Shown: piece after piece, positions 52,693 through 61,861 of the stretch
Position numbering within the stretch: the stretch's first letter is position 1
Layout of the letters: each line of letters begins with the position of its first letter
Origin: UBA7703 sp963667195
GTDB lineage: Bacteria > Bacillota > Clostridia > Christensenellales > CAG-138
Assembly (NCBI GenBank): GCA_963667195.1
Contig: OY762962.1
Coordinates: 806,001-870,000, forward strand
DNA length: 64,000 nt
Direction: 5' to 3'
Notes under the pieces: model-generated
What the model saw: only the letters and a program-made list of their open reading frames with translations
The model's database searches: none
What the model was told of the DNA's origin: nothing
Position numbers and translations under genes: made by a program

Positions 52693-54192
52693 TCACCGTT
52701 TGCGATAGACCATATACGCGCCATCCTGATAAACCCGCTCGTAGTCCGTATCATGCGGCAGGTAGGTATACAGTATATCGTCTTTTGAGACGAGAAGATG
52801 CGTGAACTGATACTTGTCCAGCACGGTTTTGTAATACAGCATCCCGTTTTGCAGGAGAAAGTATTCCTTCATCACGTCGGACACGTGGTTGTTCGCTTTT
52901 ACAAAAACCTCGGCTCTCGGGTCAAGATAGGGCTTCAAACCCATAAACTCCGCATATCCGCCGTCGTTATACCCCACATACAGCTTCATATTCTCCTGCG
53001 GTTCTTGTTCGACGAGGTAATTCACCACGTTTGCAACCTCCGGCAGCGGGCTTTCTTCGGTAAACGAGATGACTCTATTCGCAATCATTGAGCCTGCCAC
53101 GAGAACGACCAGCGCAATCAGGATGATGCGCAGCCGCAGCACGCCTTTTCCGGACGAGATTTTGTTCTCGGGCAGGGTCACGTTTCGCATCAGATAGGAT
53201 AGCGGAAAGAATCCGCAGATCGCAAAGAACGCAACGCTCCGCATGGAGGAAAGCGAAAGCACCGCGGTTCCGAGCGTAAGCAGCACGTAGCGCAGTTTGG
53301 TTTCGCGTTCCTTTTTGAACAAGTAGAAGGCGAGCACCAGAAACAGCGCGCCGAAGATTACCATTCCCGTACCGTCGCCGATGTTTGGCGGCTGCATTTC
53401 CGAAACCGAGCTGATTTCCGCATATCCGTAGGAACGGAACACATATGTCATGGCGCTCCAACCATACGGATTGAGGAACCCCGCCGCAAACATGAGCGCG
53501 ATTGCCGGAAAGAAATATCGCTTTGGATACCCTTGTCCCTCCAACACCCAGAACTTGAAGCGAAACGCGTCGATCATATACGGCAGCAGCAGCACGAACT
53601 GAAGCGGCCACATCGCCGCATGCAGATTGACCAACAGCGCCGAAAGCACCGGAAGCGGCAGAAGGAACCTGGGCTTTGAGGAGCTGATGAATCGCTCGAC
53701 CAGATACAGTTCGCAGATTAAAATCAGAAGCGTAAATGACATCGGTCGGGACACCATCACGATCTTGAGCATCGCCGAGGACAGCATGCTCCCAAGCATT
53801 GTCGCAAACAGATTTTCGCCAGAGATATGCCAGCAGAGCGCGCAGATGACGGCGACGATGGCACAATATAGCAAGAATACCAGCGCGAGGATGCCGACCG
53901 CGCCAAGCTTAGAATAAATCACCCAAAATATGCCGGCGGAGAGCCACTGCTGCATCACAAAGCTGAAGTTTTGATGCAGGGTAAAGGGCTCGATAGTTGG
54001 AATTCCGTGCTGCAACACATATCTGCCGCTGTTGAGCAGGAACCAGAGATCGTTATTCAGTTGCAGCGTCAGAACCAGGCACGGTATGAAGGCAAGCAGC
54101 AGAATCCACCGGTTCTTCTTTGCCGTGGAACTCCCGCTGCCCTGTAACTTCGTTTGATTGTTCCGCTCTGATTCTGCTCGTGCTTGTTGCAT
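52693..54192 (-). CDS. GT-C fold membrane glycosyltransferase-like protein
   Basis: 499 residues. A cytoplasmic N-terminal tail of about 27 residues precedes roughly 10-12 membrane segments; the last ~110 residues are soluble. The first extracytoplasmic loop has the GT-C acidic motif: Asp48 in NNDLWFLLNSGRYVLQHGIPT, matching the D-x-W pattern of ArnT/PMT-like enzymes. Such enzymes move a sugar from a polyprenyl-phosphate donor to an acceptor outside the membrane. It lies between the TadG-like genes and an FAD oxidoreductase, so glycosylation of surface proteins is a possible role. The ribosome site (GGAACG) is weak. Acceptor and donor are unknown. Confidence 0.65.
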   Translation of the reverse strand: MQQARAESERNNQTKLQGSGSSTAKKNRWILLLAFIPCLVLTLQLNNDLWFLLNSGRYVLQHGIPTIEPFTLHQNFSFVMQQWLSAGIFWVIYSKLGAVGILALVFLLYCAIVAVICALCWHISGENLFATMLGSMLSSAMLKIVMVSRPMSFTLLILICELYLVERFISSSKPRFLLPLPVLSALLVNLHAAMWPLQFVLLLPYMIDAFRFKFWVLEGQGYPKRYFFPAIALMFAAGFLNPYGWSAMTYVFRSYGYAEISSVSEMQPPNIGDGTGMVIFGALFLVLAFYLFKKERETKLRYVLLTLGTAVLSLSSMRSVAFFAICGFFPLSYLMRNVTLPENKISSGKGVLRLRIILIALVVLVAGSMIANRVISFTEESPLPEVANVVNYLVEQEPQENMKLYVGYNDGGYAEFMGLKPYLDPRAEVFVKANNHVSDVMKEYFLLQNGMLYYKTVLDKYQFTHLLVSKDDILYTYLPHDTDYERVYQDGAYMVYRKR

Positions 54193-54335
54193 TTTTACGT
54201 TCCCCGTTCCATAATCGCTTGCTTCAAGTAAAATCTGCGTATACGTTCAATGTTGGTTTGCCGTTCGCCGCCAGTCGTTACTGTTGATCAAGGGTTAAAC
54301 TCGGCATTTCCCTTTTTTTTGCCGTCCGGAAATGG

Positions 54336-54341
54336 TATGAT
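54336..54341 (+). promoter_or_regulatory. Possible extended -10 box
   Basis: TGGTATGAT gives an extended -10 element 66 nt before the FAD oxidoreductase start; the -35 region is a T-run without a clear hexamer. Confidence 0.45.
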
Positions 54342-54407
54342 ACTTGAGATTTGATGATCTCATCTTTCCGGTATCGCACCTTCCATTTTTGTACAGCAGG
54401 AGACGAC

Positions 54408-55961
54408 ATGTCAAACACAAAGCAGCAAAACGTCGTGGTCATCGGAGCCGGTCCCGCGGGTTTGACCGCGGCATACGAGCTTCTTTCGCAGCCGGAAGCG
54501 TATCACGTCACTATTTTAGAGGCGGACACGCGCGTAGGTGGCATTTCAAAGACGGTGCAGCACGCCGGAAACCGGATGGATATCGGCGGGCATCGTTTTT
54601 TTTCGAAGGACGAGCGCGTGACAGCCTGGTGGGCAAACATTTTGCCGATGCAGGGCAAGCCTTCGTTTGACGACCTTGTGCTAAACCGCGAGGCGCATGT
54701 TGTTCCGGGTGGCCCCGATCCCGAACGGGAAGACCGAGTGATGCTCAACCGCCGCCGCGTTTCGCGGATCTATTTCGGCGGCAGTTTTTATGATTACCCC
54801 ATCAGCCTCAAATGGTCAACCATTCGGAATATGGGCTTTCTTACCACGCTTCGCGCAGGATTTTCGTATCTCTTTGCCTGCGTTCATAAGCTGCCGGAGA
54901 CCTCGCTGGAAAACTTCTACGTCAATCGTTTCGGAAGAGTGCTCTACAGCATGTTCTTCGAAAGCTATACCGAAAAGGTTTGGGGCCGCCACCCGCGCAG
55001 CATCTCCGCCGATTGGGGCGCGCAGCGCGTCAAGGGGCTCTCCATCCTCGCGCTGCTCAAAAACATCGTACAGCGCATCTTACCCGTGCGCAACAAAACC
55101 GTTGAAACTTCGCTGATCGAGGAGTTCAGCTATCCGAAATTCGGGCCCGGGCAGCTCTGGGAAACGGTCTGTCAGGATGTTCAATCCCGCGGCGCGGAGG
55201 TGCGCTTCGGGACCAAGGCGACCGCATTTCAATGTGAGGCGGATCGCATCACCGGAGTCGTCTGCAACGGCGAAGTCATTCCCTGCGATCTCGTGCTCTC
55301 CTCCATGCCGCTTCAATCGTTGGTGCGGGGATTGCCGGACGTTCCCGCCGAGATTCTTCGCGTCACAAACGGCTTGCCCTATCGCGATTTCGTCACGGTC
55401 GGCCTGCTCATCAAGCGCCTCGAGATTCAGAACACGACCGAGATGAAAACGCTCGGCAATATCGTGCCCGACTGCTGGATCTACGTGCAGGATCAAAGCG
55501 TGAAGCTGGGACGCGTGCAGATCTTCAACAACTGGTCGCCCTACATGGTGAAAGACCCGCAAAACACCGTTTGGATCGGGCTGGAATACTTCTGCGCAGA
55601 AGGCGACGATTTCTGGAACCTCTCCGAGCAGGACTGCGTCTCTCTCGCCGTGGAGGAGCTGATCCGCGTCGGCATCATCAGCCGCGAAACTGCGATTCTG
55701 GATAGTTGCCGCGAGCGCGTCGAGAAAGCGTATCCCGCATATTTCGACACCTACGATGAGATCGACAAGCTGAAAACCTATATCGATGGATACACGAATC
55801 TCACCTGCATCGGCAGAAACGGGCAGCACCGCTATAACAACATGGATCACTCGATGGTCACGGCGTTTGAAGCGGTTGAAAACATTCGAAGCGGCAGAGT
55901 AGACCGCGGGAACGTTTGGAGCGTGAACACCGAGCAGGCATATCACGAGAAGAAGTCCTGA
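54408..55961 (+). CDS. FAD-dependent oxidoreductase, UDP-galactopyranose mutase/amine-oxidase-like
   Basis: 517 residues from the ATG at 54408, which follows AGGAGA; an earlier in-frame ATG at 54351 is rejected. The N-terminal FAD-binding motif VVIGAGPAGLTAAYE is at 9-23, with GGISKTV and GGHRFFSKDE, a region also seen in bacterial proteins related to UDP-galactopyranose mutase and protoporphyrinogen oxidase. The C-terminus returns to the FAD fold (LTCIGRNGQHRYNNMDHSM). It is cytoplasmic and probably modifies an activated sugar or lipid-linked sugar. It is divergent from the GT-C gene, with a 215-bp gap. The substrate is not certain. Confidence 0.7.
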   Translation: MSNTKQQNVVVIGAGPAGLTAAYELLSQPEAYHVTILEADTRVGGISKTVQHAGNRMDIGGHRFFSKDERVTAWWANILPMQGKPSFDDLVLNREAHVVPGGPDPEREDRVMLNRRRVSRIYFGGSFYDYPISLKWSTIRNMGFLTTLRAGFSYLFACVHKLPETSLENFYVNRFGRVLYSMFFESYTEKVWGRHPRSISADWGAQRVKGLSILALLKNIVQRILPVRNKTVETSLIEEFSYPKFGPGQLWETVCQDVQSRGAEVRFGTKATAFQCEADRITGVVCNGEVIPCDLVLSSMPLQSLVRGLPDVPAEILRVTNGLPYRDFVTVGLLIKRLEIQNTTEMKTLGNIVPDCWIYVQDQSVKLGRVQIFNNWSPYMVKDPQNTVWIGLEYFCAEGDDFWNLSEQDCVSLAVEELIRVGIISRETAILDSCRERVEKAYPAYFDTYDEIDKLKTYIDGYTNLTCIGRNGQHRYNNMDHSMVTAFEAVENIRSGRVDRGNVWSVNTEQAYHEKKS

Positions 55962-56018
55962 GCGAACACACCAAGCCGCGACAAATCCAATCTCTTGTCA
56001 AAACTCGATCTTTCGATG

Positions 56019-56069
56019 AAAAAGCGCAAACGCGCGGCTGGCAACAGCCCATGCATCTGCGCTATTTTT
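56019..56069. terminator. Bidirectional terminator
   Basis: AGCGCA pairs with TGCGCT, with an inner GGCTG/CAGCC stem, flanked by A5 and a TATTTTT run, between the convergent FAD and DivIVA-like genes. Confidence 0.7.
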
Positions 56070-56119
56070 GTCTCGTTTCGAAACCCTGACGCGATCCTGC
56101 GAATCCTATCTTCCGGCTC

Positions 56120-57094
56120 TTATCTTCTCGGGTAAAAATTCTCCGCATTCACGGCTTCCGGGCGCAGAATCTGCATGGCGGGCTGCGCCTGACGCTGCGC
56201 CTGCGATTCCGGCTGTGCATCCAGATTCGACTTGAACTGGCTGATCAGCTGATACGCTTCCGCAAACATGGTCGCAAGCTTATCCGCAACCTGCGAGAAT
56301 TCCTTTTGCTGCGCGTTAGCCGTCTGCTGGGGCGCCGGTTGTACCGGCTGCTGATACGTTTGCTGCATCGGCTGCTGATAGGTCGGCTGCGCCGGCTGCA
56401 CGTTCTGCTGCAGCGTCTGCGCCGCAAAGCGGTTCTCCGCCGCGATGACATCGGGGTGGGACGCCCGCATCGGCTGATCATAGCCCTGCTGGAACTGCGC
56501 GTTTGCCTCATACGGATGTGCTTCGTATTCCATCGCCGTCTTGTTCGACACGGAGCGCAGATAGTAGACCTCCTCGCGCAGGCGGTCGTTTTCCTCCATC
56601 AGGCGCTCACGTTCCGCTTTCCACGTGTTGACGAGGTTGGAGGCCTGCGCAACCGCAGCGCGCAACTGCTGGGTCTCTTTTTCCAGCGAAAGGATTCGCT
56701 CCGCATTGCCACTGCTTGCCGCTTCCTGCCGCAGGCGTTCGAGCTCGTCGCGCTCCGCGCCGTGCGCTTTTACGGTTTGCAGCAGGGTATTGATTCGCAT
56801 ATTCGCGGTGTTCAGCTGCATTTCCCGCTCGACGAGCAAGTCCTTAAGCTTCTTGATTCCGCAGTTTCGCGCCTGAATCTCGCTCTTTGCGGAATCCAGC
56901 TGTGCGATCAGGTCTTCCTGTTCCTGCTTTGCGGCTCGGGACTGCTGCGCAAAAATACGCTTTACGTTCTCTACGTAAGCGCGCACATCCTGCGGATCAT
57001 AGCCGGACAAAGAACGGCGAAACCGCGCGTCCGCATCCATGCGGTTGCGTAGGGAATCAATTCCCTCTTCCGTGCGTTCGATTCGCTCACTCAT
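56120..57094 (-). CDS. DivIVA-like coiled-coil protein
   Basis: 324 residues. Residues about 24-46 (FRRSLSGYDPQDVRAYVENVK) match the N-terminal membrane/pole-targeting segment of DivIVA/GpsB proteins. A long coiled coil runs from about 48 to 180, then a Gln/Pro-rich low-complexity part (QPTYQQPMQQTYQQPVQP) and a short C-terminal helix. GGAGG precedes the ATG, which overlaps the DUF192 stop by 4 nt. As last gene of the Tad operon it may place the pilus machine at a cell pole or septum; this is inference. A general cell-division role is the alternative. Confidence 0.7.
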   Translation of the reverse strand: MSERIERTEEGIDSLRNRMDADARFRRSLSGYDPQDVRAYVENVKRIFAQQSRAAKQEQEDLIAQLDSAKSEIQARNCGIKKLKDLLVEREMQLNTANMRINTLLQTVKAHGAERDELERLRQEAASSGNAERILSLEKETQQLRAAVAQASNLVNTWKAERERLMEENDRLREEVYYLRSVSNKTAMEYEAHPYEANAQFQQGYDQPMRASHPDVIAAENRFAAQTLQQNVQPAQPTYQQPMQQTYQQPVQPAPQQTANAQQKEFSQVADKLATMFAEAYQLISQFKSNLDAQPESQAQRQAQPAMQILRPEAVNAENFYPRR

Positions 57095-57432
57095 TGGATT
57101 ACCTCCAGTTTGTCGCCTGTTAAAATCATGCGCCTTCTTGCGCTGCCTGCCGGCAGTTCCAGCACATGCCGCGCGCCGAACTGCATCGGCATTACTCTAC
57201 CCGGTTTCAACGATTCGTCGATCCTGAGTACGCATCCCTGCCGATCCAGATAGATCGCGTCGATTGCGTATCCCATTCCGATGGTATGGATGGCGTTGCA
57301 CGGAGTCAACAGCAGTCCTCCGTTCTCCTCAAGGGTTCTGCCAAGCAGACCCCGCAGGCGGGCGAAATACCCCCTTGCATGCCACACGGTTGCGATCGAT
57401 TTCCCGTTTTTCACGATTTGTACTGTTTTCAT
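57091..57432 (-). CDS. DUF192 family protein
   Basis: 113 residues, normal for DUF192. Family features: FARLRGLLGR, GLLLTPCNAIHTIGMGYAIDAIYLDRQG and the C-terminal VLELPAG. There is no signal peptide. Its function is unknown; members are often found beside Tad/type II secretion genes in Gram-positives. It lies 56 nt after tadC and its stop overlaps the DivIVA-like start. Confidence 0.85.
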   Translation of the reverse strand: MKTVQIVKNGKSIATVWHARGYFARLRGLLGRTLEENGGLLLTPCNAIHTIGMGYAIDAIYLDRQGCVLRIDESLKPGRVMPMQFGARHVLELPAGSARRRMILTGDKLEVIQ

Positions 57433-57487
57433 GCCATTCCCTCACAACGGATCAATCGCAAATTTGGCCGTTTGTTTCTCGTCTTGT

Positions 57488-58420
57488 TTATCCACCGCCG
57501 CCGATGGTATGAATCATGCTGACCGCGGCGGGGCCAAGCAGGATGATGAAAATCACAGGGAAGATGAAGAATACGGTCGGCAGCATGATCTTGATCGGCG
57601 CTTTTGCGGCCTTTGCCTGAATCAACTGCTTCCGCTCAATACGCAAGCGCTCCGACTGGGACGCCAGCACGTTCTTCACCGGAACGCCGAGCTGATCCGC
57701 CTGCAACAGCGCCGTGACAAACGCGGACATCTCCTTGACGTCGCAACGCTCCGCCATCTCCTTGAGCGCCGTTCTGCGCGGCACACCCATCTGCACCTCG
57801 CGAATCGCCCCGCTGAGCTCGGTCAATACGGCATTCTTATTCTTGGCATACTGGCGCAGAATCGCGGCATCCAGGCCGAGCCCTGCCTCGACGCTGACCA
57901 CCAGAACATCCATCGTCTCCGGCAGCTCGCGCAAGATCGTTTCTTTGCGGCTCTTGACGCGTCTGGTCAAATAGAAACTCGTTCCAAACATGGGGATATC
58001 TGCCATGACGAGCATCAGGAAGAGCCGAAGCAACAGCGACGCTGGAAGAAGCACAAACAGTACGATGCCAAGCAGCAGAAACATAAGAACCAGCATGCTC
58101 TTGATGAATGTGAACTCCTGCAGCGTCAGCGATAATCCGGAAGCCTTGATCTGCTTTTCCAGCTTGAGATTCGCCTTGCTCTGAACCGGCTTACTGTTAC
58201 CGGCTGATCGTCGGATTCCCTCGGAAATGCGCCGCACCATCGGGCGAAACACACGCTCGGAAAACGATTTTCTGAGTTCTTCGTCGCTATAGGTGCGCTC
58301 TGCTTCCTGCACCTGAGAGAAGCGCTTTCGCATCTCATCGTTTCTAACGCCAAAGTTATAGAGCAGCGCCAAGAGCCCGAGAAACACCGCGATCGTAAAG
58401 GCCAGCACAGCAACACGCAT
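57488..58420 (-). CDS. tadC: Tad pilus inner-membrane protein TadC
   Basis: 310 residues with T2SSF domain: ETMDVLVVSVEAGLGLDAAI at about 168-187 and membrane segments at about 5-22, 110-150 and 280-305. It forms the platform of the Tad secretion machine with TadB. GGGGGAAT precedes the ATG, 16 nt after tadB. Confidence 0.9.
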   Translation of the reverse strand: MRVAVLAFTIAVFLGLLALLYNFGVRNDEMRKRFSQVQEAERTYSDEELRKSFSERVFRPMVRRISEGIRRSAGNSKPVQSKANLKLEKQIKASGLSLTLQEFTFIKSMLVLMFLLLGIVLFVLLPASLLLRLFLMLVMADIPMFGTSFYLTRRVKSRKETILRELPETMDVLVVSVEAGLGLDAAILRQYAKNKNAVLTELSGAIREVQMGVPRRTALKEMAERCDVKEMSAFVTALLQADQLGVPVKNVLASQSERLRIERKQLIQAKAAKAPIKIMLPTVFFIFPVIFIILLGPAAVSMIHTIGGGG

Positions 58421-58435
58421 ACGGTATTCCCCCTT

Positions 58436-59365
58436 CTATAGCTTGATGTTGACAATCTTGTTGACGATGGAAAACCCGATCGCTTCCAACACAACACAGA
58501 TGCCAAGCATGATGCGCCCTGTCTGCGTCGCAAAAAACATGTCGATATATCCCGGGTTGATGAACATCAACAGCAGGATGATGAACGCGGGCAGCGCGCC
58601 GATGATATATCCGCTCATTCGTCCCGCGGATGTCATGGTGTGAATTTCACCGCGGATTTGAACGCGCTGCGTGATCGTATCCGAAATGTTTTGCAGGATA
58701 ACAGCGAGGTTGCCGCCGATCTGGCGCTGAATGATCACAGCGGAGGACATCAGCTCTAAATCCGGATTTTTCGTTCGGCTGACCAGGCGGGCAAGGCTGG
58801 TCTCCAGCGGCATGCCGTATTGCGTTTCGCGGTAAACGCGCATGAACTCGCGCGAAATCGGCTCTTCCATCTCATCCGCGACGTTTTTCATCGCCGCTTG
58901 AAACGATTGTCCGACGCGCAACGCATTGCAGATGATCGTCAGTGCATCCGAAAGCTGGTTGCCCAGCGCCGCGAGCCGTTTATTTTTCTTGATGGTAACC
59001 CAGGAGATCGGCGCCGCGACACCAACGATCACAAGACCGATGCAGATCGTCGTAGGCGTTCGTAAGAACAGCGCGATGGCGGGAATCACAGCGCCGGCGA
59101 GAATCCAGATCGTAATGAACTCCTCCGCGCGCAGCGCAACGCCCGCGACATAAAGTTCTTCCGCAATCTGCTCCAACCGAAGCGGATTATTACGCTTCTT
59201 ATCCGCGTTTGTGCGTTTATTGGCGTCTTCATCGGCGGAGATATCAAACAGCGCGCGCACGCGCGTATCCATCTTCCGTCTTTCTTTCGTTCGTGCCATT
59301 GCGATCAGGTAGAAGATAAAATAACACGCAATGACAAACGAAAGGGTCACAAGTGTTCGAATCAT
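58436..59365 (-). CDS. tadB: Tad pilus inner-membrane protein TadB
   Basis: 309 residues from the ATG at 59365 with AAGGAGGAA about 10 nt upstream; a longer reading overlaps tadA and is rejected. The T2SSF domain has LGNQLSDALTIICNALRVGQSF and MSSAVIIQRQIGGNLAVIL. Membrane segments are at about 3-21, 80-120 and 245-305. It is a partner of TadC. Confidence 0.92.
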   Translation of the reverse strand: MIRTLVTLSFVIACYFIFYLIAMARTKERRKMDTRVRALFDISADEDANKRTNADKKRNNPLRLEQIAEELYVAGVALRAEEFITIWILAGAVIPAIALFLRTPTTICIGLVIVGVAAPISWVTIKKNKRLAALGNQLSDALTIICNALRVGQSFQAAMKNVADEMEEPISREFMRVYRETQYGMPLETSLARLVSRTKNPDLELMSSAVIIQRQIGGNLAVILQNISDTITQRVQIRGEIHTMTSAGRMSGYIIGALPAFIILLLMFINPGYIDMFFATQTGRIMLGICVVLEAIGFSIVNKIVNIKL

Positions 59366-59412
59366 ACGTGCTCTTCCTCCTTCCGCAAGCGTTTTTTTTG
59401 AATTTCCGCGTG

Positions 59413-60720
59413 TCAGCGGAACCAGTCGTCCTTGAGTCCCGCGCCCGCAGCAGCAAGCTTTTCGCTGCAACGCGGCTTGATTCCGGTCGCGCGGAATCGG
59501 CCCGGAGACCGCCCGTCGCCATAATCATAGGTGAAGATATCCTGGGTGACGATGACGTCACCTTCCATGCCGGTCACTTCGCTGATGCCGATGATCTTAC
59601 GGCTGCCGTCGCGCATACGCGCCTGCTGCACGATGATATCGATCGCGGACGCAATCTGCTGGCGAATGGCCGCGACCGGCAGATTCATGCCGGCCATCAA
59701 CACCATCGTCTCCAGACGGGAGAGCATATCGCGCGAGGTGTTCGCGTGTCCTGTGGTCATGGAGCCGTCGTGGCCCGTGTTCATGGCCTGCAGCATGTCC
59801 AGCGCCTCTCCGCCGCGAACCTCGCCGACAATGATGCGGTCGGGACGCATACGCAGGGCGTTGCGCACCAAATCGCGAATCGTGATCTGTCCGGTTCCCT
59901 CAAGGTTCGCCGGACGGGCTTCCAGCGTCAGCACGTGCTTTTGCTGCAATTGAATTTCTGCCGCGTCCTCGATGGTCACGATGCGCTCGTCATACGGAAT
60001 GTAAGCCGAGAGCACGTTGAGCAGCGTTGTTTTTCCGCTGCCGGTACCGCCGGAAACGAGGATGTTGAGTCGGCCTTTGACGCAGGCTTCCAAAAACGCC
60101 GCCATCTTAAACGTAAGGCTGCCGTAGTCGATCAGGTTTTCGACCGTGAGCGGCGTACTGGAAAACTTTCGAATGGTGAGCAGCGGCCCTTTCAGCGAAA
60201 GGGGAGCGATCACCGCATTGACACGCGAACCATCGGCAAGACGCGCATCGACCATCGGATTCGCCTCGTCTACGTGTCTGCCAAGCGGGGACACGATGCG
60301 GTCGATGACGTTGAGCAGCTGTTCGTTGTCATAAAACGTGACATCGCTCTGGGTCAGCTTGCCTTTGCGTTCGATGAAAACCTGCTTCGCGCCGTTGACC
60401 ATGATCTCCGTGATGGAATCGTCGGCAAGCAGTTTTTCCAGCGGTCCGAGTCCGCGGATGGAATCGTAGATCTCAACCGCGATGCGGTTGCGTTCCGGTC
60501 GGGCCATGCTGGAGGCGTGCTGTTCGAGTGCGGATTCGATGATGGCCCGCGTTTCCGCCTCGCTTGTATTGCCGCCGTGCTTCTCATCGCGCTTATTCAG
60601 CGTCTCAACAACCTGATAATGGACGCGATCCCGCAGCGCGGCAGCTTCGTCTATTTCAACGACAGAAGCGCCGGGTTGAACGCCCGGGTTCTTTTTGTCC
60701 ATCCGGTCCAGTAATCCCAT
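59413..60720 (-). CDS. tadA: Tad pilus secretion ATPase TadA
   Basis: 435 residues, typical for TadA/CpaF. Walker A GGTGSGKTT at 224-232, Asp box TIEDAAEIQ at 249-257, Walker B RIIVGEVRGGEA at 295-306 and His box TTGHANTS at 322-329. It is a hexameric cytoplasmic ATPase that drives assembly (and in some species retraction) of Flp pili. Confidence 0.95.
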   Translation of the reverse strand: MGLLDRMDKKNPGVQPGASVVEIDEAAALRDRVHYQVVETLNKRDEKHGGNTSEAETRAIIESALEQHASSMARPERNRIAVEIYDSIRGLGPLEKLLADDSITEIMVNGAKQVFIERKGKLTQSDVTFYDNEQLLNVIDRIVSPLGRHVDEANPMVDARLADGSRVNAVIAPLSLKGPLLTIRKFSSTPLTVENLIDYGSLTFKMAAFLEACVKGRLNILVSGGTGSGKTTLLNVLSAYIPYDERIVTIEDAAEIQLQQKHVLTLEARPANLEGTGQITIRDLVRNALRMRPDRIIVGEVRGGEALDMLQAMNTGHDGSMTTGHANTSRDMLSRLETMVLMAGMNLPVAAIRQQIASAIDIIVQQARMRDGSRKIIGISEVTGMEGDVIVTQDIFTYDYGDGRSPGRFRATGIKPRCSEKLAAAGAGLKDDWFR

Positions 60721-60722
60721 TC

Positions 60723-61850
60723 TTACGTCCTCCGGGTCATGATCCGCGCATAGTTGCGGATTTCCTTGCTTGCCTTGGAGTTCGGTGCGCAGCTGAGCAT
60801 CGGAATTCCGCGGTTGACCGCAAGCATTGCGGACTTGAGGTCATACGGAACCACGAGCACGGGAGTCGCCTCCAGAAGGTTAGCAACGTTCTTGACCGTG
60901 ATCGTCGAGATGCCTTCCTTGTTGACAACGATCTTGACCTTATCCTGCTGGTTCAGTGCTTCCAGAACCTTCAGGCTTCTCTTTGCGTCGTGCAGAGACG
61001 CGATGTCTTCGTTGACAATCAGCAGGATCGTATCCGCGGTCTCCATTGTCGCGATTGCGCAGTCTCCGAGTGAAACGCCCATGTCGACAAACACATAGTC
61101 AAATTCCGTGCGGAGTGTGGATAGAATCGCGTTGACATGCTCCGGCTGAATCAATTCTGCATACTCCGGCGCGCTGCTCGAGAGCATCACCTGTATGCCG
61201 CTTTGATGGCGAATCAGGTAGCTTTTGATGGTTGAGAGCTCCAGGGAATGCTCCTCCACCATGTCCGCGATGGTATCCCCCTTCGGAATATCCAAAAAAA
61301 CGCCGACCTCACCGAACTGTAAGCTCAGGTCGATCAGCGCAACTTTCTTGTTCATGGTCGCAAGCGCATATGCCAGGTTGACCGCAAGCGTCGTCTTGCC
61401 AACGCCGCCCTTCGGCGAATAGCACGCGATCACCTTTGAATCATAGCTGGCGATCGTCTGCTTGCTGAAGCGCCGGTTCTGATCCCGGTTTGCCGCGGTC
61501 ATGATGTGCGTGCAGATATCGTGCTCGTTGCTGTTGATATCGATCACGCGGGAGATGCCGCATTCCATCGCCCGCGCGAGCAGGCGGCTGTCCATGATCG
61601 GGGCAAGCAGAAGGATCGTGATGTCGCTGCGCGTCGTGAAGATGCGCTCGGCAAAGTCGAGCTCCTGCTCCGGCATGGCGCGCGTTCCGAGCAGCAGCAC
61701 ATCCGCGGGCTGCGAGGACGCCTTCTTGAGTCCGTCGCTGTCCGGTCGGAAGGAGCTGACCACACGAAGCGTCTCGTCGGTTAGAAGTCCCGAGATGAAT
61801 TTTCGATCGTCGGCAGAAAACGCCGCCAGCATGATGCGAATGCTGTTCAT
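60723..61850 (-). CDS. tadZ: Tad pilus localisation ATPase TadZ/CpaE
   Basis: 375 residues. The N-terminal receiver-like domain (about 1-120) keeps Asp50, but the acidic pocket is incomplete, so it is probably not a phosphoacceptor. The C-terminal ParA/MinD ATPase domain has PKGGVGKTT at 146-154. Such proteins bring the pilus machine to a cell pole. Starts 11 nt after cpaB; tadA follows 2 nt later. Confidence 0.92.
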   Translation of the reverse strand: MNSIRIMLAAFSADDRKFISGLLTDETLRVVSSFRPDSDGLKKASSQPADVLLLGTRAMPEQELDFAERIFTTRSDITILLLAPIMDSRLLARAMECGISRVIDINSNEHDICTHIMTAANRDQNRRFSKQTIASYDSKVIACYSPKGGVGKTTLAVNLAYALATMNKKVALIDLSLQFGEVGVFLDIPKGDTIADMVEEHSLELSTIKSYLIRHQSGIQVMLSSSAPEYAELIQPEHVNAILSTLRTEFDYVFVDMGVSLGDCAIATMETADTILLIVNEDIASLHDAKRSLKVLEALNQQDKVKIVVNKEGISTITVKNVANLLEATPVLVVPYDLKSAMLAVNRGIPMLSCAPNSKASKEIRNYARIMTRRT

Positions 61851-61861
61851 TTTCTCCCTCC

